A stretch of DNA of 64,000 bases from Cognatilysobacter terrigena (GCF_004361065.1 NZ_SELT01000009.1:1-64000); one strand, 5' to 3'; shown: positions 16,912 to 26,471, numbered from the stretch's first letter. The notes: a model not told the origin generated them from the letters alone. Numbers and translations are program-made.

Positions 16912-18531
16912 ATGGCTGTCACGCATCCCGCCGCCGACCATCACACCGATGAGCACGGCCACCAGCAGGGCTTCATCGAGCGCTGGTTCTTCTCGACGAA
17001 CCACAAGGACATCGGAACGCTGTACTTGGTGTTCTCGTTCCTGATGTTCATCGTCGGCGCGTTCCTGTCGGTGCTGATCCGTCTCGAACTCGCCAAGCCG
17101 GGTCTGCAGTACTTCGATCCGATGCTGTTCAACTCGTTCACCACGATGCACGCGCTGGTGATGATCTTCGGTGGCGTCATGCCGGCCTTCGTCGGCCTCG
17201 GCAACTGGATGATCCCGCTGCAGGTCGGCGCGCCCGACATGGCGCTGCCGCGAATGAACAACTGGTCCTTCTGGATCATGCCGTTCGCGTTCACGCTGCT
17301 GCTGATGACGTTCTTCCTGCCGGGCGGCGCGCCCGCCGGCGGCTGGACGATGTATCCGCCGCTGTCGCTGCAGGGCGGCTACAACGTCGCGTTCCTGATC
17401 TTCTCGGTGCACCTGATGGGCATCAGCTCGATCATGGGTGCGATCAACATCATCGCGACCATCCTCAACATGCGCGCCCCGGGCGTCGACCTGCTGAAGA
17501 TGCCGATCTTCTGCTGGACGTGGCTGATCACCGCGTTCCTGCTGATCGCCGTGATGCCGGTGCTCGCCGGCGCGGTGACGATGCTGCTGACCGACAAGTT
17601 CTTCCACACCAGCTTCTTCAACGTGGCTGGCGGCGGTGACCCGGTGATGTTCCAGCACATCTTCTGGTTCTTCGGTCACCCCGAGGTCTACATCATGATC
17701 CTGCCGGCGTTCGGCATCGTGTCGGAGATCATCCCGACCTTCAGCCGCAAGCCGCTGTTCGGCTACCAGGCCATGGTGTACGCGACCGCGTCGATCGCGT
17801 TCCTCTCCTTCATCGTGTGGGCGCACCACATGTTCACCGTCGGCATGCCGCTCGGTGGCGAGATCTACTTCATGTTCGCGACGATGCTGATCGCGATCCC
17901 GACCGGCGTGAAGGTGTTCAACTGGGTCACCACGATGTGGCGCGGTGCGCTGTCGTTCGAAGCGCCGATGAAGTGGGCGATCGCGTTCGTCATCCTCTTC
18001 ACCATCGGCGGCTTCTCGGGCCTGATGCTCGCGATCGTGCCGGCGGACTTCCAGTACCACGACACCTACTTCGTGGTCGCGCACTTCCACTACGTGCTGG
18101 TGACCGGCGCGCTGTTCTCGATCATCGCGGCGGTCTACTACTGGTGGCCGAAGTGGACGGGTCGCATGTACAGCCAGGCGCTGGCGAGCTTCCACTTCTG
18201 GTGGACGGTCCTGTTCGTCAACCTGCTGTTCTTCCCGCAGCACTTCCTGGGCCTGGCCGGCATGCCGCGCCGTATCCCGGACTACAACGTCGTGTTCGCG
18301 GACTGGAACCTGGTGAGCTCGATCGGCGCGTTCGGCATGTTCGCCACGCCGTTCATCATGCTCTTCGTCCTCTGGCACTCGAAGAAGTACGGCGAGCTGG
18401 CGACGGCGCGCGTGTGGGAAGGCGCGAAGGGCCTGGAGTGGACCGTGCCGAGCCCGGCGCCGCACCACACCTTCACCGTCCCGCCGGTGATCCGCGACGG
18501 CGACCTCGCCCACGGCGACATCACGCACTGA
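16912..18531 (+). CDS. ctaD: Cytochrome c oxidase subunit I
   Basis: The catalytic subunit reduces oxygen to water and pumps protons. It has 539 residues and twelve membrane helices. Ligands are visible: His80 (MHALVMIFGG) and His393 for low-spin heme a, His391 for heme a3, and His256, His305 and His306 for CuB. Tyr260 in GHPEVY is the residue that forms the cross-link with His256. The lengths and motifs fit an A-type (aa3) oxidase. ATG 16912 follows agaggtagt, an acceptable ribosome binding site. Confidence 0.97.
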   Translation: MAVTHPAADHHTDEHGHQQGFIERWFFSTNHKDIGTLYLVFSFLMFIVGAFLSVLIRLELAKPGLQYFDPMLFNSFTTMHALVMIFGGVMPAFVGLGNWMIPLQVGAPDMALPRMNNWSFWIMPFAFTLLLMTFFLPGGAPAGGWTMYPPLSLQGGYNVAFLIFSVHLMGISSIMGAINIIATILNMRAPGVDLLKMPIFCWTWLITAFLLIAVMPVLAGAVTMLLTDKFFHTSFFNVAGGGDPVMFQHIFWFFGHPEVYIMILPAFGIVSEIIPTFSRKPLFGYQAMVYATASIAFLSFIVWAHHMFTVGMPLGGEIYFMFATMLIAIPTGVKVFNWVTTMWRGALSFEAPMKWAIAFVILFTIGGFSGLMLAIVPADFQYHDTYFVVAHFHYVLVTGALFSIIAAVYYWWPKWTGRMYSQALASFHFWWTVLFVNLLFFPQHFLGLAGMPRRIPDYNVVFADWNLVSSIGAFGMFATPFIMLFVLWHSKKYGELATARVWEGAKGLEWTVPSPAPHHTFTVPPVIRDGDLAHGDITH

Positions 18532-18550
18532 TCGTCGCGAGCGCACGCGC

Positions 18551-18685
18551 ATGACCGGCCCCAACACGCCAGCACCGAACGACGACGTCCGCATTGCGCG
18601 GGCGCGTCGCACGGCGCTGTGGTTCGGGCTGGTCGCGGTCGCCGTGTTCTTCGGTTTCATCGCGTTCACCGCGCTGACCCGATGA
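18551..18685 (+). CDS. Cytochrome oxidase small assembly protein (44 residues)
   Basis: A 44-residue peptide, MTGPNTPAPNDDVRIARARR then one membrane helix (about residues 22-41) ending TALTR. Tiny single-helix proteins at exactly this place, between ctaD and ctaG, are known in beta- and gammaproteobacteria as the cytochrome oxidase small assembly protein. It begins 20 bases after ctaD and its stop overlaps the ctaG start (ATGA at 18682-18685), which implies translational coupling. The N-terminal basic stretch before the helix suggests an N-in topology. The molecular role is not established. Confidence 0.82.
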   Translation: MTGPNTPAPNDDVRIARARRTALWFGLVAVAVFFGFIAFTALTR

Positions 18686-19248
18686 ACGCCGCAACGCGCA
18701 ATTCCGGCTGGGGCAAGCTGGTGGCGGTGTCGCTGCTGGCGTTCGGCTTCACCTTCAGCTTGGTGCCGCTGTATCGCATCGCCTGCGAGAACGTGTTCGG
18801 CATCAAGCTCGCGCAGGGCCCGCAACGCGAAGGCGGAGCGGGTGCCGTGGGCGCGCGCTGGGTGACGGTCGAGTTCGACGGCAGCGTCAACTCCAAGCTC
18901 GACTGGCAGTTCCATCCGAACGCGCAGTCGATGCGCGTGCAGGTCGGCAAGCCTTACGAGACGACGTACTTCGCGAAGAACGATGCGCCGCGCCCGATCG
19001 TTGGCAGCGCCGCGCCTTCGGTGGCGCCGTCGCGTGCGTCGAAGTACTTCGTCAAGACCGAGTGCTTCTGCTTCACCGCGCAGACGCTCGCCGCCGGCGA
19101 GTCGCGCGAGATGCCGGTGCGTTTCATCGTCGACCCGGCGCTGCCGCCGGACATCTCGACGCTCACGTTGTCCTATACCTTCTTCCGCAACGATACGTTG
19201 ACCGCACGCCTGGGCCCCGCGCCCGCCGACGTCGGCGCGGCACCGTGA
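18682..19248 (+). CDS. ctaG: Cytochrome c oxidase assembly protein CtaG/Cox11
   Basis: The 188-residue protein delivers copper to the CuB site of subunit I. It has one N-terminal membrane anchor (about residues 12-32) and a periplasmic immunoglobulin-like domain. The copper motif ECFCFTAQ is present, with Cys128 and Cys130. The ATG at 18682 overlaps the stop of the small assembly gene by four bases; an earlier start in the same frame would only add sequence that is the other gene out of frame. Length and motifs fit the Cox11 family. Confidence 0.95.
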   Translation: MNAATRNSGWGKLVAVSLLAFGFTFSLVPLYRIACENVFGIKLAQGPQREGGAGAVGARWVTVEFDGSVNSKLDWQFHPNAQSMRVQVGKPYETTYFAKNDAPRPIVGSAAPSVAPSRASKYFVKTECFCFTAQTLAAGESREMPVRFIVDPALPPDISTLTLSYTFFRNDTLTARLGPAPADVGAAP

Positions 19249-19282
19249 CGGAACCTTGAATCACGACCTACGGAACGCCGAC

Positions 19283-20161
19283 ATGGCCCACGCCCATCCG
19301 ACCGATCGCAACGTCTACTTCGTGCCGCACAGCAGTCGCTGGCCGTTCCTCGGCTCGATCGCGCTGTTCGTCACGATGATCGGCTTCGCCAGCTGGCTCA
19401 ACGAGGTGAGCTGGGGCCGCCTGGTGTTTCTCGTCGGCGTCGCGATGGTGCTCGCCGTGCTCTTCATGTGGTTCGGCGACGTCATCCGCGAATCGATCGG
19501 CGGCAACTACAACCGCCAGGTGGACGTCTCGTTCCGCATGGGCATGGTGTGGTTCATCTTCTCGGAAGTGATGTTCTTCGCCGCGTTCTTCGGCGCGCTG
19601 TTCTACACCCGCCAGTACGCGCTGCCGTGGTGGGGCGGCGAGGGTGACGGTGCGGCCACGCACGCGCTGCTGTGGGACAACTTCAGCGCCGGCTGGCCGA
19701 ACAACGGCCCGGGTTCGGTGGGCGGTCCGTTCCGCACGATCCCGGCGTGGGGCCTGCCGCTGATCAACACACTGATCCTGCTGTCGTCGGGCAGCACGGT
19801 GACCGCCGCGCACCACGCGCTCAAGGCAGGCCACCGCAAGTCGCTGCTGTTCTGGCTGGGCCTGACCGTGCTGCTGGGCTGCCTGTTCCTCACGTTCCAG
19901 GCGCACGAGTACGCCGAGGCCTACACCAAGCTCAACCTGACGCTGGGTTCGGGTATCTACGGCTCGACGTTCTTCATGCTGACCGGCTTCCACGGCCTGC
20001 ACGTCACGCTCGGCACCATCATGCTGGCGATCATCTGGCTGCGTTGCGCCAAGGGCCACTTCGATCGCGACAACCACTTCGCGTTCGAAGCGGTGGCCTG
20101 GTACTGGCACTTCGTCGACGTGGTGTGGCTCGGCCTCTTCCTGTTCGTCTACGTGCTCTAA
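19283..20161 (+). CDS. ctaE: Cytochrome c oxidase subunit III
   Basis: Subunit III is an integral part of the aa3 oxidase that stabilises the catalytic core. It has 292 residues and about seven membrane helices. Characteristic segments are GMVWFIFSEVMFFAAFFGALFY, split across residues 75-96, the GSGIYGSTFFMLTGFHGLHV loop (from about 220) and the terminal HFVDVVWLGLFLFVYVL. The ATG at 19283 begins MAHAHPTDRNVYFVP, the usual start of this subunit; a TTG 27 bases earlier is possible but unlikely. Confidence 0.96.
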   Translation: MAHAHPTDRNVYFVPHSSRWPFLGSIALFVTMIGFASWLNEVSWGRLVFLVGVAMVLAVLFMWFGDVIRESIGGNYNRQVDVSFRMGMVWFIFSEVMFFAAFFGALFYTRQYALPWWGGEGDGAATHALLWDNFSAGWPNNGPGSVGGPFRTIPAWGLPLINTLILLSSGSTVTAAHHALKAGHRKSLLFWLGLTVLLGCLFLTFQAHEYAEAYTKLNLTLGSGIYGSTFFMLTGFHGLHVTLGTIMLAIIWLRCAKGHFDRDNHFAFEAVAWYWHFVDVVWLGLFLFVYVL

Positions 20162-20184
20162 GCGCGCCAACGCAGGATGCGACG

Positions 20185-20208
20185 ACGGGCCGGCGCTTGC
20201 CGGCCCGT
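20185..20208. terminator. Hairpin between convergent ctaE and DUF2909 genes
   Basis: A ten-base-pair GC-rich stem (acgggccggc at 20185-20194, gccggcccgt at 20199-20208) with loop gctt. It lies between two convergent genes and probably ends both, though it lacks a clear T tract. Confidence 0.6.
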
Positions 20209-20233
20209 TGCGTCTGGGGCACCGCGGCAGGCG

Positions 20234-20476
20234 TCAGGGCGAGGGGTTGGATCCGACGCCGTGCAGGTCGATCCAGCCCATGTAGGCGGCGAAGGCGACA
20301 CCCAGGAACAACACGACCGAGAGCACGATGCGGCGGGTCAACGCGTTGACGGTGCGCTTGCTGCCGCCCTTGTCGACCAGCATGTAGTACAGGCCCGCGC
20401 CGAGGTTCCAGATGATCGCGATCAGGAACGCAATGACGATCAGCGTTTTCAGCGAATGGCTCACGCGCGACTCCAT
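20234..20476 (-). CDS. DUF2909 small two-helix membrane protein
   Basis: An 80-residue protein with two membrane helices (about residues 9-28 and 47-66) joined by a short basic loop (DKGGSKRTVNALTRR). Small proteins of this kind (DUF2909) are regular members of cytochrome oxidase loci in gammaproteobacteria, lying on the opposite strand between ctaE and surf1. The role is unknown, presumably oxidase assembly or stability. Start at 20476 (MESRVSHSLK); GTG at 20464 is an alternative four codons later. Confidence 0.85.
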   Translation of the reverse strand: MESRVSHSLKTLIVIAFLIAIIWNLGAGLYYMLVDKGGSKRTVNALTRRIVLSVVLFLGVAFAAYMGWIDLHGVGSNPSP

Positions 20477-20533
20477 CGGGTTGCGGACGCGGATGCGTCG
20501 CCGCGCATTATCGCGCCAGGACATCGTGCTGTC

Positions 20534-21250
20534 GTGAGCCGCCGCGCGACCCTCGTGATCGGTTGGACGCTCGCGCTGCTCGCCAGTGCCGGGTTCGCCC
20601 GCCTCGGCCTGTGGCAGCAGCATCGCGCGGTCGAAAAGGAGCATCTGCTGGCGCAGGTCGGGCAGGTGCTCGGCAAGCGCGAGGCGATGCCGTTGTCGAC
20701 CGCGAACGACGCGGCGCGCGCGACCGCCTACGACTGGGCGCAGGGCCGCGGCCGTTTCCTGGACGCGCCGCCCTTCATGCTCGACAACCAGCAACGCGAG
20801 GGGCGCGTCGGCGTGCACGCCTACGCTGCGTTCCAGCCGGACGCGGGTGCGCCGCTGCTGGTCGACCTCGGTTGGTTGCCGATGGGCAACGATCGCGTGC
20901 TGCCGAAGATCGCATTGCCGCAGGGCGACATGAGCGTGCGCGGCCTGCTGGTGCCGCCGCCGTCCGCGGGCCTGCGCATGGGCGCGCCGATGGCGCGGCA
21001 GGGCGATGCGTGGCTGGTCGTGCGCCTCGAGCCCGCCGTCGTCGCAAAGGAATTGAAGCTGCCCGCGCTCGCACCGCGTGTGCTGCGCCTCGATCCGACG
21101 CTGCCGATCGGCTACACGCGTGATCTCGAACTGCTCGTCAACACGCTTCCGCCCGACCGTCATCGCGGCTACGCCGTGCAGTGGTTCGGGCTCGCGCTCA
21201 CCGTGCTGGTGATCGCCGTCGTCCTCACTTTCCGCCGGAGCCGCCGATGA
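20534..21250 (+). CDS. SURF1 family cytochrome oxidase biogenesis protein
   Basis: SURF1 helps insert heme A into subunit I. The 238-residue product has the family layout: one helix near the N-terminus (about residues 5-24), a periplasmic domain and a second helix near the C-terminus (about 213-233). The segments GRFLDAPPFMLDNQQREGRVGVH and VDLGWLP (here given as short blocks) are typical. The start is GTG 20534 (VSRRATLVIGWTLALL). It is divergent from the DUF2909 gene and overlaps the next gene by four bases (ATGA). Confidence 0.93.
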   Translation: MSRRATLVIGWTLALLASAGFARLGLWQQHRAVEKEHLLAQVGQVLGKREAMPLSTANDAARATAYDWAQGRGRFLDAPPFMLDNQQREGRVGVHAYAAFQPDAGAPLLVDLGWLPMGNDRVLPKIALPQGDMSVRGLLVPPPSAGLRMGAPMARQGDAWLVVRLEPAVVAKELKLPALAPRVLRLDPTLPIGYTRDLELLVNTLPPDRHRGYAVQWFGLALTVLVIAVVLTFRRSRR

Positions 21251-21831
21251 GCGACCACGCCCCGACCGATCCGCAACGTCGTCGCAATCGCATCACCCTG
21301 ATCGCGATCCTCCTGCTGTTCTTCGGATCGATGCTGATCGCCGGGCTGCTGCGCTTCGCCGACATCCATCCGGCGGCGACGAAGCAGAAGGGCGAGCTCC
21401 TCGATCCCTACGGCGACCTGCGCGACGCGCATCTGCGCGACCTCGACGGTCGCCCCTACGCGTGGGCGCCGATCAACCGCATCTGGCGCATCGTCGTGCC
21501 GGCACCGACCGAATGCGACGACACGTGCCGCCGTCGCGCGCACGACATCGGCGTCGTCTGGGAAGTGCTCGGCAAGGACGCGCAGCGCGTCGACATCCTC
21601 TGGTGGTGCGGCACCGCGACCTGCGCCTGGCCGCAGGGTCTGCCGGCGCCGACCACCCTGCGCGTGATCGCGGCCGATCCGGCGCGCGCGCGGCTCCCGC
21701 GGGTGGACGCGGGCGGCGGGCTGCCGGTATACGTCGTCGATCCGAACGGATTCGTCGTGCTGCGCTACGCACCCGACACCGACCTCGCGGGCCTGCGCGA
21801 GGACCTCACCCGCCTCCTGAAGCTGCAGTGA
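21247..21831 (+). CDS. Membrane-anchored Sco-like protein of the oxidase locus
   Basis: A 194-residue protein with one N-terminal helix (about residues 16-36) and a periplasmic domain of thioredoxin-like shape. The segment WRIVVPAPTECDDTCRRRAH holds Cys90 and Cys94 in a CxxxC arrangement, as in Sco copper chaperones; the C-terminal GLPVYVVDPNGFVVLRY resembles the last strands of a thioredoxin fold. No distal Sco histidine is certain. It is tightly coupled to surf1 (ATGA overlap) and lies before ctaA, so a role in CuA maturation or redox control is likely. This assignment is inference from motif and place. Confidence 0.75.
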   Translation: MSDHAPTDPQRRRNRITLIAILLLFFGSMLIAGLLRFADIHPAATKQKGELLDPYGDLRDAHLRDLDGRPYAWAPINRIWRIVVPAPTECDDTCRRRAHDIGVVWEVLGKDAQRVDILWWCGTATCAWPQGLPAPTTLRVIAADPARARLPRVDAGGGLPVYVVDPNGFVVLRYAPDTDLAGLREDLTRLLKLQ

Positions 21832-21836
21832 CGCCC

Positions 21837-22997
21837 ATGGGCTCGACTCCGCGTTCCGATTCGGTTCGTCCGACGTATCGTCACTTCCATCGCATCGCGT
21901 GGCTGGCGACGACGCTGGCGCTGTGCGTGATCGTCTTCGGCGCGTTCGTGCGCCTGTCGAACGCCGGCCTCAGCTGCCCCGACTGGCCGACCTGCTACGG
22001 CCGCGCCGCATGGCCGACGCACGCCGCCGACGTCGCGCAACATGCGGCCAACGCGATCCGCGTCGCCGAGCCGGACAAGGCCTGGCGCGAGCAACTGCAT
22101 CGCCATCTCGCGGCGTCGCTCGGCGCGCTCGTGTTCGTGCTCGCGCTGATCGCTGCGCGCCGTCGGCCCAAGGGCATCGCGCAGGTGCTCGCCGCGGGCG
22201 TGCTCGTCGGCATTTCGATTCCGCTGTACATGCACGCGCAGTACGGCGTCGCCGCGGCGCTCGCGATCGCCGGCGAGCTGATCCTGCTGGCGGCGGCGAT
22301 CCGCTGGGACAACAGCGATCTTTCGCGCGTGTCCGCGCTCGCGTTGATGACGATCGTCTTCCAGGCGCTGCTCGGCATGTGGACGGTGACATGGCTGCTC
22401 AAGCCGATCGTGGTGATGGGCCATCTGCTCGGCGGCCTCACCACGTTCGCGCTGCTGCTGTGGATGGCGTGGCGCGCGACGGACCTTCCCATCCGACTCG
22501 CAGAGGCAACGCGCCTGCAGCGCCTGCTCGCGATCGGGCTCGTGCTGCTCGGCCTGCAGATCGCGCTCGGCGGCTGGACGAGTTCCAACTACGCCGCGCT
22601 CGCCTGCGGGAACGATTTTCCGAAATGCGTCGGCCAGTGGTGGCCGCCGACCAACTTCCACGAAGGCTTCGTGCTGTGGCGTGGCGTCGGTGTCGACTAC
22701 GAAGGTGGCGTGCTCGACGGCGCATCGCGCATCGCCATCCAGATGGCGCATCGCATGATGGCTGGCATCGTCTTCCTCTACCTGCTGTGGTTGGCCGTGC
22801 GCTTCCTGCGCATCGCTGGCATGCGCGGCTGGGGCACGTTGCTCGCGCTGCTCACGCTCGCGCAGGTCGCGCTCGGCATCGCGAACGTGAAGCTCGGCCT
22901 GCCGTTGCACGTGGCCGTCGCACACAACGCCGGCGCCGTGTTGCTGCTCGCCACGCTGGTGACGTTGCTTGCGCGCATCCGCGCCCCGCGGGTGTGA
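21837..22997 (+). CDS. ctaA: Heme A synthase (COX15/CtaA)
   Basis: This inner-membrane enzyme oxidises the C8 methyl group of heme O to give heme A for the aa3 oxidase. The 386-residue protein has eight membrane helices in two four-helix halves. The first half carries the family signature [19 protein letters not shown], and conserved histidines for heme binding are seen in [25 protein letters not shown] and [13 protein letters not shown]. The ATG at 21837 lies five bases after the preceding stop. It works with the next gene, which makes heme O. Confidence 0.95.
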   Translation: MGSTPRSDSVRPTYRHFHRIAWLATTLALCVIVFGAFVRLSNAGLSCPDWPTCYGRAAWPTHAADVAQHAANAIRVAEPDKAWREQLHRHLAASLGALVFVLALIAARRRPKGIAQVLAAGVLVGISIPLYMHAQYGVAAALAIAGELILLAAAIRWDNSDLSRVSALALMTIVFQALLGMWTVTWLLKPIVVMGHLLGGLTTFALLLWMAWRATDLPIRLAEATRLQRLLAIGLVLLGLQIALGGWTSSNYAALACGNDFPKCVGQWWPPTNFHEGFVLWRGVGVDYEGGVLDGASRIAIQMAHRMMAGIVFLYLLWLAVRFLRIAGMRGWGTLLALLTLAQVALGIANVKLGLPLHVAVAHNAGAVLLLATLVTLLARIRAPRV

Positions 22998-23019
22998 CGA
23001 TGCACGACCGGAGCCGCCG

Positions 23020-23940
23020 ATGACCGCGACCCTGCGCCAGTACTTCGCGCTCACCAAGCCGCGCGTGGTCGCGCTGATCGTGTTCACCGCGCTGGTGGGC
23101 ATGTTCCTCGCCGTGCCCGGCCTGCCGCCGCTGCGCGAATCGGTGATCGGTTTCCTCGGCATCTGGCTGGCGGCATCGTCCGCGGCGGCGATCAATCAGC
23201 TCCTCGATTCGCGTATCGATGCGAAGATGGCGCGCACGTCGTGGCGCCCGATCGTCGTCGGCCAGATCACGCACGCGCGTGCGCTCGTGTTCGCGCTGAT
23301 CCTGGCGGCGCTGTCGATGGTGTTGCTGGTCGTTTTCGTCAACACGATCACCGCGGTGCTGACATTCGCCTCGCTGATCGGCTATGCGGTGATCTACACC
23401 GTATTCCTCAAGCGGGCGACGCCGCAGAACATCGTCATCGGCGGCATCGCCGGCGCGGCGCCGCCGTTGCTCGGTTGGGCCGCGGTCACCGGCATGCGCG
23501 GCGACTGGGACTGGGCACATTCGCTGCTGCTCGTGCTCATCATCTTCGTGTGGACGCCCCCGCACTTCTGGGCGCTCGCGATCTTCCGTCGCGACGACTA
23601 CGCGCGTGCGCTGGTGCCGATGCTGCCCGTCACGCACGGCGTCGAATACACGCGCTGGCAGATCCTGATCTACACGGTGCTGCTGGTCGTCGTGACCGTG
23701 CTGCCGTGGGCCGCCGGCATGAGCGGCCTGTTCTACCTCGGCGGCGCGCTAGTCCTCGGCGTCGTGTTCCTCATGCACGCCTGGCGCCTGATGAACCCGC
23801 CGGACGAGCTGTACGCGATGAAGGTGTTCAACTATTCCATCGTGTACCTGATGGCGCTGTTCGCGTTTCTGCTCGTCGACCACTGGCTGCTGCCGTGGCT
23901 CGAGCCGACGTCGTCGATGGTGTTCAAGCAGGTGGGTTGA
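23020..23940 (+). CDS. ctaB: Protoheme IX farnesyltransferase (heme O synthase)
   Basis: The enzyme attaches a farnesyl group to heme B to make heme O, the precursor of heme A. It has 306 residues and about nine helices. The prenyl-diphosphate motif [15 protein letters not shown] and the RTSWRP segment follow directly; the second motif region contains [17 protein letters not shown]. All are typical of CyoE/CtaB (UbiA superfamily). The ATG at 23020 gives [15 protein letters not shown], the usual N-terminus. It completes the heme A pathway with ctaA immediately upstream. Confidence 0.95.
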   Translation: MTATLRQYFALTKPRVVALIVFTALVGMFLAVPGLPPLRESVIGFLGIWLAASSAAAINQLLDSRIDAKMARTSWRPIVVGQITHARALVFALILAALSMVLLVVFVNTITAVLTFASLIGYAVIYTVFLKRATPQNIVIGGIAGAAPPLLGWAAVTGMRGDWDWAHSLLLVLIIFVWTPPHFWALAIFRRDDYARALVPMLPVTHGVEYTRWQILIYTVLLVVVTVLPWAAGMSGLFYLGGALVLGVVFLMHAWRLMNPPDELYAMKVFNYSIVYLMALFAFLLVDHWLLPWLEPTSSMVFKQVG

Positions 23941-23960
23941 AGGCTGCGGCGCTCGGCCGC

Positions 23961-24818
23961 ATGTCGACGCCATCGCTTCGATGGATCGATCGCATGCAAC
24001 CTCGTCGCCTCATCCGTGCACTCATCGCGTCGGTCGTTCTGACCTTCGCGTTCGCCGCGTCGGCCACCGCGCCGGACCGTGCCATCGCCCGTGCTGCCGA
24101 CGCAGCCGTTCAGCAGGCACAGGGCCATCGACTCGTCCTGCTCGCCGATGTCCACGGGACGCGCGAGATCCCGCTGCTGGTCGGCGACGTCGTCGAACGC
24201 CTCGCCGCGCACGAGCCTGTCCTGCTCGCGCTGGAGATGCCGAACGAGGAACAGGCGTCGCTCGATGCGGCGCTCGCCGCGACCGATGCCCACCGTGCGC
24301 GCGACGTCCTGCTCGCACGTGCGTGGTGGCAACGCAGCACCGACCAGCACGACGGCCGCCGTAGCCTCGGCATGCTCGATCTGATCGAGCGCGTGCGCCG
24401 CCTCAAGCACGCGGGGCGCGACGTCGCGCTGCTGGCCTACGACGTGAGCACCGGCGACACGCCATCCGAATCGAGCGGGCGCGACGGCGTGATGGCCGAG
24501 CGCATCCGCGCGGCATACACCGCGAACACTGCGCGTCGCATCGTCATGCTCACCGGCAACTTCCATGCGTTCCTGCGCATCCCGTCGTACATGCGGGCGC
24601 CCGTAGCCATCACGACCGCGGGCATGAAGCTGGCCGATCTGCAGCCGGCCTCGATCGCAATCGGTGCCGCATCGGGCGTCGGTTGGGGCTGTATGCACGA
24701 CGTCTGCCGCGCAATGCCTGCGCCGCCTGCGAGCGCCCACCACGAACGCGAATACACAGGCGCCGTCGAGCTGCCGCGCATGAGCGTGGGCCGCCTGGTG
24801 ACCGTCCCAACGCATTGA
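23961..24818 (+). CDS. ChaN/Tiki-superfamily secreted protein
   Basis: A 285-residue protein if translation starts at ATG 23961, or 274 from ATG 23994, which would place a signal peptide at the very N-terminus (MQPRRLIRALIASVVLTFAFAASA). The mature part has LVLLADVHGTREIP, LLALEMPNEEQA and VMLTGNFHAFL, a pattern seen in ChaN heme-binding lipoproteins and related TraB/EreA-type proteins (acidic and histidine residues in a shared fold). There is no lipobox. Given the neighbouring heme A genes, a heme-related role is possible, but that is inference. It begins 20 bases after ctaB. Confidence 0.7.
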   Translation: MSTPSLRWIDRMQPRRLIRALIASVVLTFAFAASATAPDRAIARAADAAVQQAQGHRLVLLADVHGTREIPLLVGDVVERLAAHEPVLLALEMPNEEQASLDAALAATDAHRARDVLLARAWWQRSTDQHDGRRSLGMLDLIERVRRLKHAGRDVALLAYDVSTGDTPSESSGRDGVMAERIRAAYTANTARRIVMLTGNFHAFLRIPSYMRAPVAITTAGMKLADLQPASIAIGAASGVGWGCMHDVCRAMPAPPASAHHEREYTGAVELPRMSVGRLVTVPTH

Positions 24819-24895
24819 TCGACCGTGCCACACGGCACGGTGCCGCGCGAACACCCGCTGCCATACTCGGCGCTCCTTTCGACCCGAGGTCCGAC

Positions 24896-26167
24896 ATGCG
24901 GCGCCGCGCTCTCGTTTCCCTCCTCGCCACGCTTCTTCCGCTCGCCGCGCATGCGCAGCAGGCGACGGTCGTCACCGCGGATCGTCTGCTCGACGTGCGC
25001 ACGGGGCGCTATGTCGAGCATCCGCAGGTGGTGGTGCAGGGCGAGCGCATCGTGTCGGTCGGGCATGCGGGTGATGCGGTGCCCGCGGACGCCAAGCGCG
25101 TCGACCTGCCGGGCATGACGCTGCTGCCGGGCCTGATCGACATGCACGTTCACCTCGACAACGATCCGACCTACAGCGGCTACACAGGCCTGCAGTTCGG
25201 CGACCGCTTCTGGTCCGTCGTCCAGGTCGCGAATGCGCAGAAGACGCTGATGGCCGGCTTCACCACGGTGCGCAACGTCGGCAGCGATGCGTGGAACGAC
25301 GTCGGCCTGCGCCAGGCGATCGACGAGCACAAGGTCATCGGCCCGCGCGTCGTCACCGCGACGTACGCGGTCGGTGCGACGGGCGGCCATTGCGATTCCA
25401 CGTTCTTCCCGCCGTCGATGGACCAGAAGGGTCCGTACAACGTCGACAGCCCGGAGGAAGGCCGCAAGGTCGTGCGCACGCTGAAGAAGTACGGCGCGCA
25501 GGTGATCAAGATCTGCGCGACCGGCGGCGTGTTCTCGCACGGCGACGAGCCGGGTGCGCAGCAGCTCACGCTCGACGAGATGAAGGCGATCGTCGACGAG
25601 GCGCACATGGCGTCGCTGAAGGTCGCGGCCCATGCGCACGGTGCGCCCGGCATCAAGGACGCGATCCGCGCGGGCGTCGACACCATCGAACACGCGTCGC
25701 TGATCGACGACGAAGGCATCAAGCTCGCCAAGCAGCACGGCAGCTGGCTGTCGATGGACATCTATAACACCGACTACACGCAGGCCGAAGGCAAGAAGAA
25801 CGGCGTGCTCGAGGACAACCTGCGCAAGGATCGCGAGATCGGCGACATCCAGCGCGAGAACTTCCGCAAGGCGTTCAAGGCTGGCGCGCACATGATCTTC
25901 GGCACCGACGCCGGCGTGTATCCGCATGGCGACAACGCCAAGCAGTTCCTGGTGATGGTGCGTTACGGCATGACGCCGGTGCAGGCCATCCAGGCGGCGA
26001 CGCTCAATGCATCGGAAGCGCTGGCGAACAAGAATGTCGGCGTGGTCGAGGCGGGGCGGTTCGCCGACCTGATCGGGGTGTCGGGCGATCCCGCGCAGGA
26101 CGTCACCGTGTTGCAGAACGTGCCTTTCGTGATGAAGGGCGGCGACGTGGTGAAGAACGCCCACTGA
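24896..26167 (+). CDS. Secreted metal-dependent amidohydrolase
   Basis: A 423-residue amidohydrolase with a signal peptide (residues 1-19, AAHAQQ). The metal site is complete: MHVHLD after the first strand, a likely carboxylated Lys in KICATGGV, His in AAHAHG, His in IEHASL and Asp in FGTDAGVYPHGDN. The subgroup resembles Xaa-Pro dipeptidase and imidazolonepropionase-like enzymes that hydrolyse dipeptides or acylated amino acids in the periplasm. The exact substrate cannot be read from sequence. A possible -10 (CATACT) lies about 30 bases upstream. It is not obviously in an operon with its neighbours. Confidence 0.9.
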   Translation: MRRRALVSLLATLLPLAAHAQQATVVTADRLLDVRTGRYVEHPQVVVQGERIVSVGHAGDAVPADAKRVDLPGMTLLPGLIDMHVHLDNDPTYSGYTGLQFGDRFWSVVQVANAQKTLMAGFTTVRNVGSDAWNDVGLRQAIDEHKVIGPRVVTATYAVGATGGHCDSTFFPPSMDQKGPYNVDSPEEGRKVVRTLKKYGAQVIKICATGGVFSHGDEPGAQQLTLDEMKAIVDEAHMASLKVAAHAHGAPGIKDAIRAGVDTIEHASLIDDEGIKLAKQHGSWLSMDIYNTDYTQAEGKKNGVLEDNLRKDREIGDIQRENFRKAFKAGAHMIFGTDAGVYPHGDNAKQFLVMVRYGMTPVQAIQAATLNASEALANKNVGVVEAGRFADLIGVSGDPAQDVTVLQNVPFVMKGGDVVKNAH

Positions 26168-26471
26168 TCCAGACGCCGGACGCACGGACGCTGTCGATCG
26201 TTGGCTGCCGGCGGACGTGCAGGGCATCGCACGCTTCGCGGTGATCGGGTATCGCAAGCATTGCTGTACAGCGCGATGCTTCACGCTCTCGTCGAGCGGC
26301 CCGGCCAGCGGCTGAGCTTATTGCGGCCGCGCCCGGCAATGCTGGACGTCGCGACGGAAGCGAGCTGACGCAACCGCCTGAACGCACGACCGATCGACTG
26401 TCCCGAAAGCAGGACGATCGATTGCGGTGGCAACGCTCGGGCATCCACACCCGCGCGCCTACATTGCATGC
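26168..26471. other. Intergenic region, nothing recognised
   Basis: These 304 bases separate the amidohydrolase and the dioxygenase. I see no hairpin with a T tract, no tRNA and no convincing reading frame. Confidence 0.5.

Noticed and set aside
15904-18915. A 1003-codon minus-strand frame opposite coxB and ctaD
   Set aside because: It is Arg/His/Asp-rich shadow sequence; the plus-strand genes carry all expected ligands.
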